A DNA stretch of 64,000 nucleotides. Origin: Streptomyces zaomyceticus. Lineage in GTDB: Bacteria; Actinomycetota; Actinomycetes; Streptomycetales; Streptomycetaceae. The notes under the pieces were generated by a model. The model saw only the letters and a list, made by a program, of their open reading frames with translations. It was not told where the DNA came from and searched no databases. Position numbers and translations under genes: made by a program. The stretch spans positions 124,001-188,000 of the forward strand of contig NZ_BNBZ01000005.1 of the NCBI RefSeq assembly GCF_014656215.1, in the 5' to 3' direction. Position 1 is the first letter of the stretch; each line of letters opens with the position of its first letter. Below, piece after piece: positions 18,442 to 26,607 of this stretch.

Positions 18442-19544
18442 GGCGTCGCACCACCTTCCGCGTCCTCGGCGCGATGACGGTCGTCGCCGCCGTCGCCGGG
18501 GGAGTCGCGTTCCTCGGTGACGGCGGGGCCCTCGGACTCCTCGGCGAAGGCCGGGGCACGGGCGGCTCCCGTACCTCCGGCGATCTGCCGCCCGCCACCG
18601 CGACCGTCGTCCGCACCGACCTCGTGCAGTCCAAGACCGTCGACGGCAGGCTCGACTTCGCGCAGCGCCGGCCCGTCAGGTCCGCCGTCGCGGGCACGGT
18701 CACGGTGGCCGCCGCCGAGGGGAGGACCCTGACCCGGGGACAGGCACTGTACGAACTCGACGACAAGCCCGTCACCCTGCTCTACGGGCCGGTCCCGATG
18801 TTCCGTGAGATGAGGACCGGCGACCGGGGCACCGACGTGCTCCAACTGGAGCGGAACCTCCGCGACCTGGGCCACGGGGCGGGTCTGTACGTCGACACGC
18901 GGTACGACAAGGACACCGAGACCGCCGTCAAGCGGTGGCAGAAGTCCCTCAACCGTGAACCCACCGGCAAGGTCGGCAGAGGACATGTGGTCTTCCAGCC
19001 CGGCGAGGTGAAGGTGGTCTCCGTCGACGCCGCCCTCGCCGACCAGGTCGGCCCGGACGAACCCGTCCTGACCATCGCCTCCACCAAGCCCGTCGTCCGG
19101 GCACACCTGGACCAGACGGACGGTGCCCTCACCGCCGCGGGCACCAAGGTCGAGATCACCCTGCCCAGCGGGAAGACCGTGGCCGGCCGGGTCGACGGAA
19201 CCGTACGCCCCGAGGAGACCGGCTCCGGGGACGGCGCCGGCGCACAGGAGGGCATCGTCGTCGAGGTCGTCCTTGACGGCGGCGCGAGCGCGGCGGCCGG
19301 GGAGGACACCAAGGCACCGGCCAGTGTGAAGTTCGTCAGCGAGGCCCGCAAGGGGGTCCTCGCGGTCCCCGTCGAGGCGGTCCTCGCCCTGCGCGGCGAG
19401 AACGGCGGTTACGGCCTCCAGATCGTCCGGGGCACCACCACGACGACGATACGGGTGGAGACGGGCATGACCGCGGACGGGCAGATCGAGGTCAGCGGCC
19501 CGGACGTGCGCGAAGGCCTGAAGGTCGGAGTGGCCGCGTCATGA
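18438..19544 (+). CDS. MacA-like periplasmic adaptor with peptidoglycan-binding domain
   Basis: A 368-residue protein with an N-terminal signal anchor (about 8-30), a biotinyl-lipoyl-like segment ([29 protein letters not shown]), an inserted peptidoglycan-binding domain ([34 protein letters not shown]), and a C-terminal HlyD/RND-adaptor region. Proteins of this build pair with MacB-like ABC exporters in Gram-positive bacteria. It is coupled by GTGA to the lipoprotein gene and by ATGA to the ATPase. Together they probably export a peptide, lipid or antibiotic, or protect the envelope. Confidence 0.87.
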   Translation: MRRRTTFRVLGAMTVVAAVAGGVAFLGDGGALGLLGEGRGTGGSRTSGDLPPATATVVRTDLVQSKTVDGRLDFAQRRPVRSAVAGTVTVAAAEGRTLTRGQALYELDDKPVTLLYGPVPMFREMRTGDRGTDVLQLERNLRDLGHGAGLYVDTRYDKDTETAVKRWQKSLNREPTGKVGRGHVVFQPGEVKVVSVDAALADQVGPDEPVLTIASTKPVVRAHLDQTDGALTAAGTKVEITLPSGKTVAGRVDGTVRPEETGSGDGAGAQEGIVVEVVLDGGASAAAGEDTKAPASVKFVSEARKGVLAVPVEAVLALRGENGGYGLQIVRGTTTTTIRVETGMTADGQIEVSGPDVREGLKVGVAAS

Positions 19545-20248
19545 GCCCGACCCCCGTCGTCGAACTGCGGGACGCCGCCAAGTCGTACCCCGGCGGCGTC
19601 CATGCCCTGCGCGGAGTGAACCTCACCGTCGACGAGGGCGAACTGCTCGCCGTCGTCGGCCCCTCCGGCTCCGGCAAATCCACGATGCTCCACGTGATGG
19701 GCACCCTCGACAGGCCGACGAGCGGCACCGTCAGGATCGCCGGCCACGAGGTGTCCACGCTCTCCGACTCCCGGCTCTCCGCCCTGCGCGCCCGGCACAT
19801 CGGCTTCGTGTTCCAGCACTTCCATCTGGCGGCGGGCCGTGACGCCGTCGACAACGTCGCCGACGGGCTGCTGTACGCCGGTGTACCCCGTCGCGAACGC
19901 CGGGCGCGGGCGCGGGAAGCGCTCGCCCGGGTCCGGCTCGACCACCGCGGCTCCCACACGCCGAACGAACTGTCCGGCGGCGAGAAGCAGCGTGTGGCCA
20001 TCGCCCGCGCCCTGGTGGGAGCACCCCGGCTGCTGCTCGCGGACGAGCCGACCGGGGCGCTCGACACCGCCTCCGGCGCGATCGTCATGGAGTTGCTGCA
20101 CGAGCTGAACGCCTCGGGCACCACCGTCTGCGTCATCACCCACGACAACGGGATCGCGGAGTCGCTGCCGAGACGGGTGCGGTTCAAGGACGGCGTGATC
20201 GTCGCGGACGAGCGCGCCGCCCTCCCCGGTGAAGGAGCCTCGCCGTGA
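19541..20248 (+). CDS. MacB/LolD-type ABC ATPase
   Basis: A 235-residue ATPase with Walker [10 protein letters not shown] (about 45-53), signature [15 protein letters not shown], Walker [13 protein letters not shown] and H-loop THD. The LSGGEKQR form and the ADEPTG sequence are typical of the MacB/LolD/FtsE-like group that works with FtsX-type permeases. It starts on an ATGA overlap with the adaptor and ends overlapping the permease as GTGA. Confidence 0.93.
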   Translation: MSPTPVVELRDAAKSYPGGVHALRGVNLTVDEGELLAVVGPSGSGKSTMLHVMGTLDRPTSGTVRIAGHEVSTLSDSRLSALRARHIGFVFQHFHLAAGRDAVDNVADGLLYAGVPRRERRARAREALARVRLDHRGSHTPNELSGGEKQRVAIARALVGAPRLLLADEPTGALDTASGAIVMELLHELNASGTTVCVITHDNGIAESLPRRVRFKDGVIVADERAALPGEGASP

Positions 20249-20334
20249 AAGACATCGCCGTGAAAGACATCGCCGTGAAAGACACCGCTGTGAAAGACAC
20301 GGCCGTGGGAGACATCGCTGTGAAGGACACCCTC
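20245..20334 (+). repeat. Six tandem 15-bp repeats covering the permease start codon
   Basis: Units begin at 20245, 20260, 20275, 20290, 20305 and 20320. The first two are identical (GTGAAAGACATCGCC) and the rest differ by one to a few bases. Every unit starts with GTG in the permease frame. Loss or gain of units would keep the frame. Confidence 0.9.
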
Positions 20335-21513
20335 AAGCCCTCACGCCTCTCCGCCCGGGACGTCCTCGGCCTCGGCGCGGTCGGTCTCCGCGCGCGCCGT
20401 GCGCGGGTGGTGCTCTCCGCGCTCGGCATCGCCATCGGCATCGCGACGATGGTCGCGGTCGTCGGCCTGTCCGAATCCAGCCGCGCGGACCTGATGGCCC
20501 GGCTCGACCGCCTGGGCACCAACCTCCTCACCGCCGAGGCGGGCAAGGACGCCTCGGGCAAGGACGTCACACTCCCCAGGAACGCGGTCGCGATGGTCGA
20601 GCGCATCGGCCCCGTCCGGCACGCCACCGGCACCGGGAACGTCGACGCCCGCATCCGCCGCAGCGACCTGGTCCCCGAGGAGCGCACGGCGGGGGTCACC
20701 ACCCAGGCGGTCCGCACCGACCTCCTGGTCGCGCTCGGCGGCGAGGTCGACAGGGGAGTCTGGCTCGACCCGGCCGGCGAGAGGCTCCCGGTCACGGTCC
20801 TCGGAGCGGTGGCCGCCGACCGGCTGGGTATCACCCGCACCGGGGAGACCATCATGATGAACGACGTCCGGGTGGTCGTCGTCGGCATCCTGAAACCGCT
20901 CGAACTCGTCCCGAACCTGGACCGGGTGGCGATGGTCGGATTCCCCGCCGCCGAGCGCCACTTCGGCTTCGACGGCCACCCGACCACCGTCTTCGAGCGG
21001 TCCACGGACGCCTCGGTGGAGGACGTACGGGCGATCCTGGCCCGCACGATCAGCCCCGGAAGCGAGGGGGGCGTCAAGGTCTCACGGCCCTCGGACGCGC
21101 TGGCCGCCAAGGCGGCCACAGACAAGGGACTGACCACTCTGATGCTGGGTCTGGGAGCGGTGGCCCTCCTGGTCGGCGGTGTCGGCGTCGCCAACACCAT
21201 GGTCGTCTCCGTCCTGGAGCGCCGTCAGGAGATCGGCCTGCGCCGGTCCCTCGGCGCGACCCGGAACGCGATCAGGCTGCAGTTCCTGACCGAGTCCCTG
21301 CTGCTGTCGGCCCTGGGCGGGGCGACGGGGGCCCTGTTGGGCGCGGCGGCGACGTACGGGTTCGCACGGGTGCAGGGCTGGACGGCCGTGGTCCCGCCCT
21401 GGTCCCTCGCGGGCGGCCTGGCCGCCACGCTCCTGATCGGCGTGATCGCGGGCCTCTACCCGGCGATCCGCGCCTCCCGCCTCCACCCGACGGTGGCGCT
21501 CAACGCGACGTGA
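20245..21513 (+). CDS. MacB/FtsX-type ABC permease with repeated N-terminus
   Basis: A 422-residue permease with TM1 after about residue 50 ([21 protein letters not shown]), a large extracytoplasmic MacB-like domain, then three helices ([62 protein letters not shown]) in the FtsX arrangement. The first 30 residues are six copies of a [10 protein letters not shown] pentapeptide encoded by 15-bp repeats, each beginning with an in-frame GTG. The first GTG has GAAGGAG upstream, but any of the others could serve as a start. It ends 14 bp inside the convergent MazG-like gene. Confidence 0.87.
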   Translation: MKDIAVKDIAVKDTAVKDTAVGDIAVKDTLKPSRLSARDVLGLGAVGLRARRARVVLSALGIAIGIATMVAVVGLSESSRADLMARLDRLGTNLLTAEAGKDASGKDVTLPRNAVAMVERIGPVRHATGTGNVDARIRRSDLVPEERTAGVTTQAVRTDLLVALGGEVDRGVWLDPAGERLPVTVLGAVAADRLGITRTGETIMMNDVRVVVVGILKPLELVPNLDRVAMVGFPAAERHFGFDGHPTTVFERSTDASVEDVRAILARTISPGSEGGVKVSRPSDALAAKAATDKGLTTLMLGLGAVALLVGGVGVANTMVVSVLERRQEIGLRRSLGATRNAIRLQFLTESLLLSALGGATGALLGAAATYGFARVQGWTAVVPPWSLAGGLAATLLIGVIAGLYPAIRASRLHPTVALNAT

Positions 21514-21859
21514 TCGTCGGCGTGTCGCCGGGCGGGAGGAACCTTCCCGCCTTCTCGGCGAGCACGGCGGCGAAGAAGTCCGCGGCGTCGTCGGGGCGCA
21601 TCCGGGTGAGGGTGACCATGCCGGTGATCACGGCGTCGACCACTTCCTCCTGCACCTGCTCCCAGCTGTGGGTGCGGCCCTTGCGGGGATTCACCGCCCG
21701 GACCCCGAGGACGGCCTGCGCGGCCTCACCGACCTCCTCGGAGAGCTTGAGGACCTGGAGCGTCCACTGCTCCTCCGGAGCGAGACCCCGTTCGGCGTCG
21801 AACTCCGTGAAATGCGCGGCGAGCGAACGGACGGTCTCCCACGGGTCGTTGTCGCTCAC
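21500..21859 (-). CDS. MazG-like nucleotide pyrophosphohydrolase
   Basis: A 119-residue single-domain all-alpha NTP pyrophosphohydrolase. The metal-binding pair ExxE (SEEVGEAAQ) and ExxD (QEEVVDAVI) is intact. Members hydrolyse NTPs or modified nucleotides to NMP and pyrophosphate as housecleaning enzymes. The GTG at 21859 follows GAGGAGACCTC. It overlaps the end of the convergent permease by 14 bp. Confidence 0.85.
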   Translation of the reverse strand: MSDNDPWETVRSLAAHFTEFDAERGLAPEEQWTLQVLKLSEEVGEAAQAVLGVRAVNPRKGRTHSWEQVQEEVVDAVITGMVTLTRMRPDDAADFFAAVLAEKAGRFLPPGDTPTITSR

Positions 21860-21968
21860 GAGGTCTCCTCGGGTGTGCCGTCGCGCGGTGGGCCGCAGCG
21901 GTCGCGGCGGCCCCGTCATGTGGACGGTAGCCGCCCGCCGGGAGGGGTGGAGGGGGAACCGGCCGGCG

Positions 21969-23423
21969 TCACCCGCCGCGGCGGATCCGCGCGGCCTGGC
22001 GGGCCTCGGCCGTCTTGCGGGCCTCGGCGGCCCGCCGGGACTCGTTCTTGGCGCGGCCGGGGCGGCCCGGGACGGTGCCCATGCCGCGGAAGGCCGCGCC
22101 ACCGCGCTTGACGCCCTCCTGGCTCTTCGCGGCACCGTCGACGGGAACGCCCGAGGGGGTCCGGGCGCCGGTGATACGGCTCAGCTCGGCCTCGCCCGAG
22201 CGGACCTGGGTCACCTGGGGGTGAAGGCCCGCGTCGGCCATGAGGCGGGCCACGTCACGTCGTTCCTCGGAGGTGACGAGGGTGACGACGACGCCGGACT
22301 CGCCGGCGCGCGCGGTGCGGCCGCCCCGGTGCAGGTAGTCCTTGGCGTCGGCGGGCGGGTCGACGTTCACGACGAGGTCGAGCTCGTCGACGTGGATGCC
22401 GCGCGCCGCCACGTTGGTGGCGACGAGCACCGGGACCTCACCGGTCCTGAAACGGTCCAGGGTGCGGGTCCGCAGGGGCTGGGACTTGCCGCCGTGCAGC
22501 GCCGCGGCGCGTACCCCGCTGCCCAGGAGGTGCCGGGTGAAGCGGTCGACGGACGCCTTCGTCGCCAGGAACATGATGACCCGTCCGTCACGGGCGGCGA
22601 TCTCCGTGGCGGTGGCGAACTTGTCGGCGCCGTGCACCTGGAGCACATGGTGGTCCATGGTGGAGACGGTCGCGGACGACGGGTCGACGGAGTGGACGAC
22701 GGGGTCCTTGAGGTACCGCTCGACCAGCAGGTCGACGTTGCGGTCGAGCGTGGCCGAGAACAGCATCCGCTGGCCCTCGGGCCGCACCAGGTCGAGCAGC
22801 TCGGTGACCTGGGGCATGAAGCCCAGATCGGCCATCTGGTCGGCCTCGTCGAGGACGGTGACGGCCACCCGGTCCAGACGGCAGTCCTTGCGCTCCACGA
22901 GGTCCATGAGGCGGCCCGGTGTGGCGATCAGGACCTCGGCCCCGTCGCGCAGCGCCGTCGCCTGCCGGCCGATCGACATACCGCCGACGACGGCCGTCAG
23001 ACGCAGCTTGAGCGCCTCGGCGAAGGGGGCGAGCGCGTCCGTGACCTGCTGGGCCAGTTCACGGGTGGGGACGAGGACCAGCGCGAGCGGCTTGCGGGCC
23101 TCGGCGCGGCGTCCCGCGGTGCGGACGAGCAGGGGCAGGCCGAAGGCGAGGGTCTTGCCGGACCCGGTGCGCCCGCGGCCCAGGACGTCACGGCCCGAGA
23201 GGGCGTCGGGCAGGGTCGCGGACTGGATCGGGAAGGGCTCGTCGACGCCGAGGCGGGTGAGCACGCCGAGGACCTCGGCCGGCAGGTCGAGCTCGGCGAA
23301 GGTGGCGGCCGGGGGCAGGGCGGGGGTGCCGGTGGACGGCGCCGTGAGCTCGTTCCTCGCCGCGTGGCCGCGTCGCGCCCTGTCCGTGCGGGGGGTGCTG
23401 TTTGTACCGTTCGTGCTGTTCAT
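21969..23423 (-). CDS. DEAD-box RNA helicase
   Basis: A 484-residue RNA helicase. Motifs in order: Q-motif region with FPIQSATLPDALSG, Walker A GRTGSGKT, PTRELAQQ, TPGR, DEAD (VLDEADQM), SAT (LFSATLD), and motif VI HRGGRTARAGESG. The last ~60 residues are basic and Ala/Arg-rich, typical of an RNA-binding tail. The ATG at 23423 follows GAGGAAGG. It lies downstream of the cold-shock gene on the same strand, separated by a terminator-like hairpin, so the two may be co-expressed in the cold by read-through. Confidence 0.93.
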   Translation of the reverse strand: MNSTNGTNSTPRTDRARRGHAARNELTAPSTGTPALPPAATFAELDLPAEVLGVLTRLGVDEPFPIQSATLPDALSGRDVLGRGRTGSGKTLAFGLPLLVRTAGRRAEARKPLALVLVPTRELAQQVTDALAPFAEALKLRLTAVVGGMSIGRQATALRDGAEVLIATPGRLMDLVERKDCRLDRVAVTVLDEADQMADLGFMPQVTELLDLVRPEGQRMLFSATLDRNVDLLVERYLKDPVVHSVDPSSATVSTMDHHVLQVHGADKFATATEIAARDGRVIMFLATKASVDRFTRHLLGSGVRAAALHGGKSQPLRTRTLDRFRTGEVPVLVATNVAARGIHVDELDLVVNVDPPADAKDYLHRGGRTARAGESGVVVTLVTSEERRDVARLMADAGLHPQVTQVRSGEAELSRITGARTPSGVPVDGAAKSQEGVKRGGAAFRGMGTVPGRPGRAKNESRRAAEARKTAEARQAARIRRGG

Positions 23424-23605
23424 GGGGACCTTCCTCGAAACGGTGCGCTTCGAGGAATTCGCGGTTGGGCCGCGGGCCCAATGAATTACAGGAACGTACC
23501 GACGCGATATGCGTGCGGATCCGGCCAGTCCGAGGTTGAAAAGCGGCGTCCGGTCCGTCAATAAGTCTGGAAAGGCTTGAAAAGCCTGGAAAATGCAACG
23601 AGCCG

Positions 23606-23634
23606 GGGCCCTCACCACACGGGTGAGGACCCCA
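23606..23634 (-). terminator. Terminator downstream of the cold-shock gene
   Basis: A 12-bp stem with one C/A mismatch (23606-23617 with 23623-23634) closes on a 5-nt loop. Read on the minus strand, the T-rich sequence TTGCATTTTCC follows shortly after. It stands between the cold-shock gene and the helicase. Confidence 0.75.
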
Positions 23635-23655
23635 GCTGCGTCGGACGTGTCAACG

Positions 23656-23859
23656 TCAGGCGGGGAGGATGTTCTCCGCCTGGGGGCCCTTCTGGCCCTG
23701 CGTGACGTCGAAGGTCACCTTCTGGCCTTCCTGGAGCTCACGGAAGCCAGAGGTGGCGATGTTGGAGTAGTGGGCGAAGACGTCCGGGCCGCCACCCTCC
23801 TGCTCGATGAAGCCGAAGCCCTTTTCGCTGTTGAACCACTTCACGGTGCCGTTAGCCAT
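23656..23859 (-). CDS. Cold-shock protein (CspA family)
   Basis: A 67-residue single cold-shock domain, an OB-fold RNA chaperone. RNP1 is [11 protein letters not shown]2 reads DVFAHYS, slightly changed from the usual DVFVHFS. The start is the ATG with AAGGAGAT upstream. A leader of roughly 100 bp separates it from the DUF817 terminator, in keeping with the long 5' untranslated regions of cold-shock mRNAs. It probably melts structured RNA together with the downstream helicase. Confidence 0.96.
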   Translation of the reverse strand: MANGTVKWFNSEKGFGFIEQEGGGPDVFAHYSNIATSGFRELQEGQKVTFDVTQGQKGPQAENILPA

Positions 23860-23960
23860 GTCAAATCTCCTTCGGGGCGTAGCCCTGGAATCCACACTGT
23901 GCGGATCCCGGAGTCGCCGTGATGATTGCCCCGTCCGGAAAACTGCACCGAAAACACAGA

Positions 23961-23995
23961 AAGTGCCTGACGATGTCGAATCGTCAAAGGCACTT
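23961..23995 (-). terminator. Terminator overlapping the DUF817 stop codon
   Basis: On the minus strand AAGTGCC..TGACGAT-type arms (23961-23974 with 23980-23995, two-base bulge, GTCGA-type loop) form a stem followed by T-rich TTTCTGTGTTTTC. The stop codon (23984-23986) lies inside the stem. Confidence 0.7.
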
Positions 23996-24880
23996 GTAAG
24001 TTTCTTTGGGAACCACAACTGCAACTGCTGTCGACTGTACCACGTCCCCTGCATGCGTGCACGGAATTGTCGAATTGCGCCGCCGCCCGGCGGCGGAGGC
24101 ATTTCCGGCCGGGCCCCGGACCCCGGCCCTCGCCCCGTGGGCCGTCAGGACGAAGGTGACCGTGATGAGCAGCGCCCAGGCACCGAACTTCGCGATCGAC
24201 ACCGGTTGCCAGCCGTCGAGTTGGTCCGGGTAGCTCCAGGCGCCGACGTACGTCGCCGCGTTCTCCGCGATCCAGAGGAAGAAGCCGATCAGCACGAACG
24301 AGAGGGCCAGCGGCATCCGGTACTCCCGCTCGGCCACCCGGAACCGCACCCAGCTGCCCGCCGTCGCGGCGACGAGCAGCGCCCCCAGGGCCCAGCGGGC
24401 GTCGGGCAGCCAGTGGTGGCTGAAGAAGTTCACGTACACGGCGCCGGCGAGGACGGCCGTCACGCGCGGCCGGTAGCCGGTCAGCCGCAGGTCGAACAGA
24501 CGCCAGGCCCGGCAGACGTAACTCCCGAGCGCCGCGTAGAGGAACCCGCCGTACAGCGGCACCCCGCCGACCTTCGTCAGCGCCTCCTCCGGATAACTCC
24601 ACGAACCCATCCGCACCTTGACCAACTCGAAGAGCAGGCCGATGGCGTGGCAGCCGGCGATCACCGCCACGTCGCGCCCGGTGTCCCAGCCGACCTTCCA
24701 GGAGAGGACGGTGAGACCGATCCCGTACAGCAGGAGGAGGTCGTAGCGGGCGATCGGCAGATCCGGCAGCAGGGTCGAGACCGCGATGCCGCCGACGAGG
24801 GCGACGGCGAAGGCGCAGCAGCGTGCCTCGAGCACCGCGAACCGCAGGAGCTGGCGTGTCCCGTGCGTGAACGTCGTCAT
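23984..24880 (-). CDS. DUF817-family membrane protein
   Basis: A 298-residue integral membrane protein with about eight helices. It contains the conserved-looking segments [20 protein letters not shown] and [14 protein letters not shown] typical of DUF817, a family of unknown function in bacteria. The ATG at 24880 precedes the first helix, though its ribosome binding site is poor. The C-terminal ~40 residues are soluble and end inside the transcription terminator. Nothing nearby suggests a specific role. Confidence 0.8.
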   Translation of the reverse strand: MTTFTHGTRQLLRFAVLEARCCAFAVALVGGIAVSTLLPDLPIARYDLLLLYGIGLTVLSWKVGWDTGRDVAVIAGCHAIGLLFELVKVRMGSWSYPEEALTKVGGVPLYGGFLYAALGSYVCRAWRLFDLRLTGYRPRVTAVLAGAVYVNFFSHHWLPDARWALGALLVAATAGSWVRFRVAEREYRMPLALSFVLIGFFLWIAENAATYVGAWSYPDQLDGWQPVSIAKFGAWALLITVTFVLTAHGARAGVRGPAGNASAAGRRRNSTIPCTHAGDVVQSTAVAVVVPKETYKCL

Positions 24881-25023
24881 GGGGGAAGGGACGTCGGACC
24901 CGTCGCGGTCGGTTCGCCGGCGCCTCGGGCGGGGGCCGAGGCGCCGGGTGGCGAAGCGGAACGGCGGCGCGCCGCACCCCCGGAGGAGATGCGGCGCGCC
25001 GCCGTGCGAGGAGCCGGTGGGGA

Positions 25024-26469
25024 TCAGACCGCCGGAGCCGGGAAGGTCGGGTACTCCACGCCGGAGACGTGCTGGACGACCCGGATGACCTGGCACGAGT
25101 AGCCGAACTCGTTGTCGTACCAGAGGTAGAGGATCGCGTTGTCGCCGTCGACCTTGGTCGCGCCGGCGTCGACGATCGACGCGTGACGCGAACCGACGAA
25201 GTCCATCGAGACGGCGTCGGGGGCCGTGGTGAAGTCGATCTGGCGCTTCAGCGGCGAGTGCAGCGAGACGTCGCGGAGGTACTCGAGGACCTCGTCGCGG
25301 GTGGTCTCGCGGCCCAGGCGCAGGCTCAGGATCGCGATCGAGACGTCCGGGACGGGGACGCGGATGGAGCTGCCCGTGATCGGGGCCTTCAGCTCCGGCA
25401 GCGCCTTGGCGACGGCCGAGGCGGCACCGGTCTCGGTGATCACCATGTTGAGCGGCGCGGAACGGCCGCGACGGTCGGCCTTGTGGTAGTTGTCCAGGAG
25501 GTTCTGGTCGTTCGTGAACGAGTGGACCGTCTCCACGTGACCGCGCAGCACGCCGTACTCGTCGTCCATCGCCTTGAGCGGCGGCACGATCGCGTTGGTG
25601 GTGCAGGAGGCGCAGGACAAAATCTGCTCGTCCGGCTTGATCGTGTCGTGGTTGACGCCGTGCACGATGTTCGGCACGTCACCCTTGCCGGGCGCGGTCA
25701 GGACGACCTTGTCGATGCCGGGGCGCAGGTGCTTGGACAGGCCCTCGCGGTCGCGCCACTTGCCGGTGTTGTCGATGAGGATGGCGTTCTCGATGCCGTA
25801 CGCCGTGTAGTCGACCTCGGAGGGGTCGTTGGCGTAGATCACCTTGATGGTGTTGCCGTTGGCGACGATGGTGCTGTTCGCCTCGTCGACGGTGATCGTG
25901 CCCTGGAACTGGCCGTGGATCGAGTCGCGGCGCAGCAGCGACGCACGCTTCACGAGATCCTGCTCGCCACCGCCGCGGACGACGATCGCGCGCAGACGCA
26001 GACCGTTGCCCGAACCGGCCTTCTCGATGAGGAGGCGGGCGACGAGGCGGCCGATGCGGCCGAAGCCGTAGAGGACGACGTCACGGCCGTCACGGCGCTC
26101 GATCTTGTTCTCACCGGTGGCACCGGCGACGGCCTCGGCGGTGAACGCCTCCACCGTGAGACCGCGGTTGTCGGTCTTGTACTCGGCGGCCAGCATGCCG
26201 ATGTCGATCTGGGACGGGCCGAGATCGAGGGTGGTGAGCGTCTGCAGGAACGGAAGCGTCTCCGTGACCGACAGTTCCTCGCCGGCGATCTGGCGGGCGA
26301 ACCGGTGGGTCTTGAGGATGCTGACCACCGACTTGTTCACCAGGGAGCGGCTGTGGACCAGGACGGTGATGTCCTGCTCCCGGTGCAGCTTCCCGATGAT
26401 CGGGATCATCGACTCCGCGATCTCCTCGCGGTTCTTCCAGCTGGTGAACGAGTCGTCATTGACAGTCAC
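25024..26469 (-). CDS. gap: Long-form glyceraldehyde-3-phosphate dehydrogenase
   Basis: A 481-residue GAPDH. Residues 1 to about 125 form an N-terminal extension not found in the classical 330-residue enzyme; the Rossmann domain begins at VVLYGFGRIGRLVARLL. Catalytic C289 lies in CASCTTN, and the C-terminal WYDNEFGYS motif is intact. It should convert glyceraldehyde-3-phosphate to 1,3-bisphosphoglycerate or the reverse. Streptomyces typically have another, short GAPDH in the glycolytic operon; this long form stands alone. The start is the GTG at 26469. Confidence 0.92.
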   Translation of the reverse strand: MTVNDDSFTSWKNREEIAESMIPIIGKLHREQDITVLVHSRSLVNKSVVSILKTHRFARQIAGEELSVTETLPFLQTLTTLDLGPSQIDIGMLAAEYKTDNRGLTVEAFTAEAVAGATGENKIERRDGRDVVLYGFGRIGRLVARLLIEKAGSGNGLRLRAIVVRGGGEQDLVKRASLLRRDSIHGQFQGTITVDEANSTIVANGNTIKVIYANDPSEVDYTAYGIENAILIDNTGKWRDREGLSKHLRPGIDKVVLTAPGKGDVPNIVHGVNHDTIKPDEQILSCASCTTNAIVPPLKAMDDEYGVLRGHVETVHSFTNDQNLLDNYHKADRRGRSAPLNMVITETGAASAVAKALPELKAPITGSSIRVPVPDVSIAILSLRLGRETTRDEVLEYLRDVSLHSPLKRQIDFTTAPDAVSMDFVGSRHASIVDAGATKVDGDNAILYLWYDNEFGYSCQVIRVVQHVSGVEYPTFPAPAV

Positions 26470-26497
26470 AAGTTTATCTTTCGAGCTAGGCGGCGCT

Positions 26498-26527
26498 CAT
26501 ATGGTAACCCCCGGCCGGTTCGATCAA
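26498..26527 (-). promoter_or_regulatory. Candidate GAPDH promoter
   Basis: On the minus strand TTGATC (26522-26527) and CATATG (26498-26503) are 18 bp apart, about 30 bp upstream of the GAPDH start. An overlapping TTGATT with TACCAT is an alternative at a less favourable spacing. Confidence 0.35.
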
Positions 26528-26607
26528 TCAAGGGGTGCCGAACCGTACGATGGGGCCGTCGGGATCCGCCTCCGCTCGGGCGGGCCGACCTACCTTGATG
26601 CGGGGGC

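Noticed and set aside
20245..20334. Possible CRISPR-like array
   Set aside because: The 15-bp units are contiguous with no spacers and encode protein; the same holds for 27598-27672. No cas genes are present.
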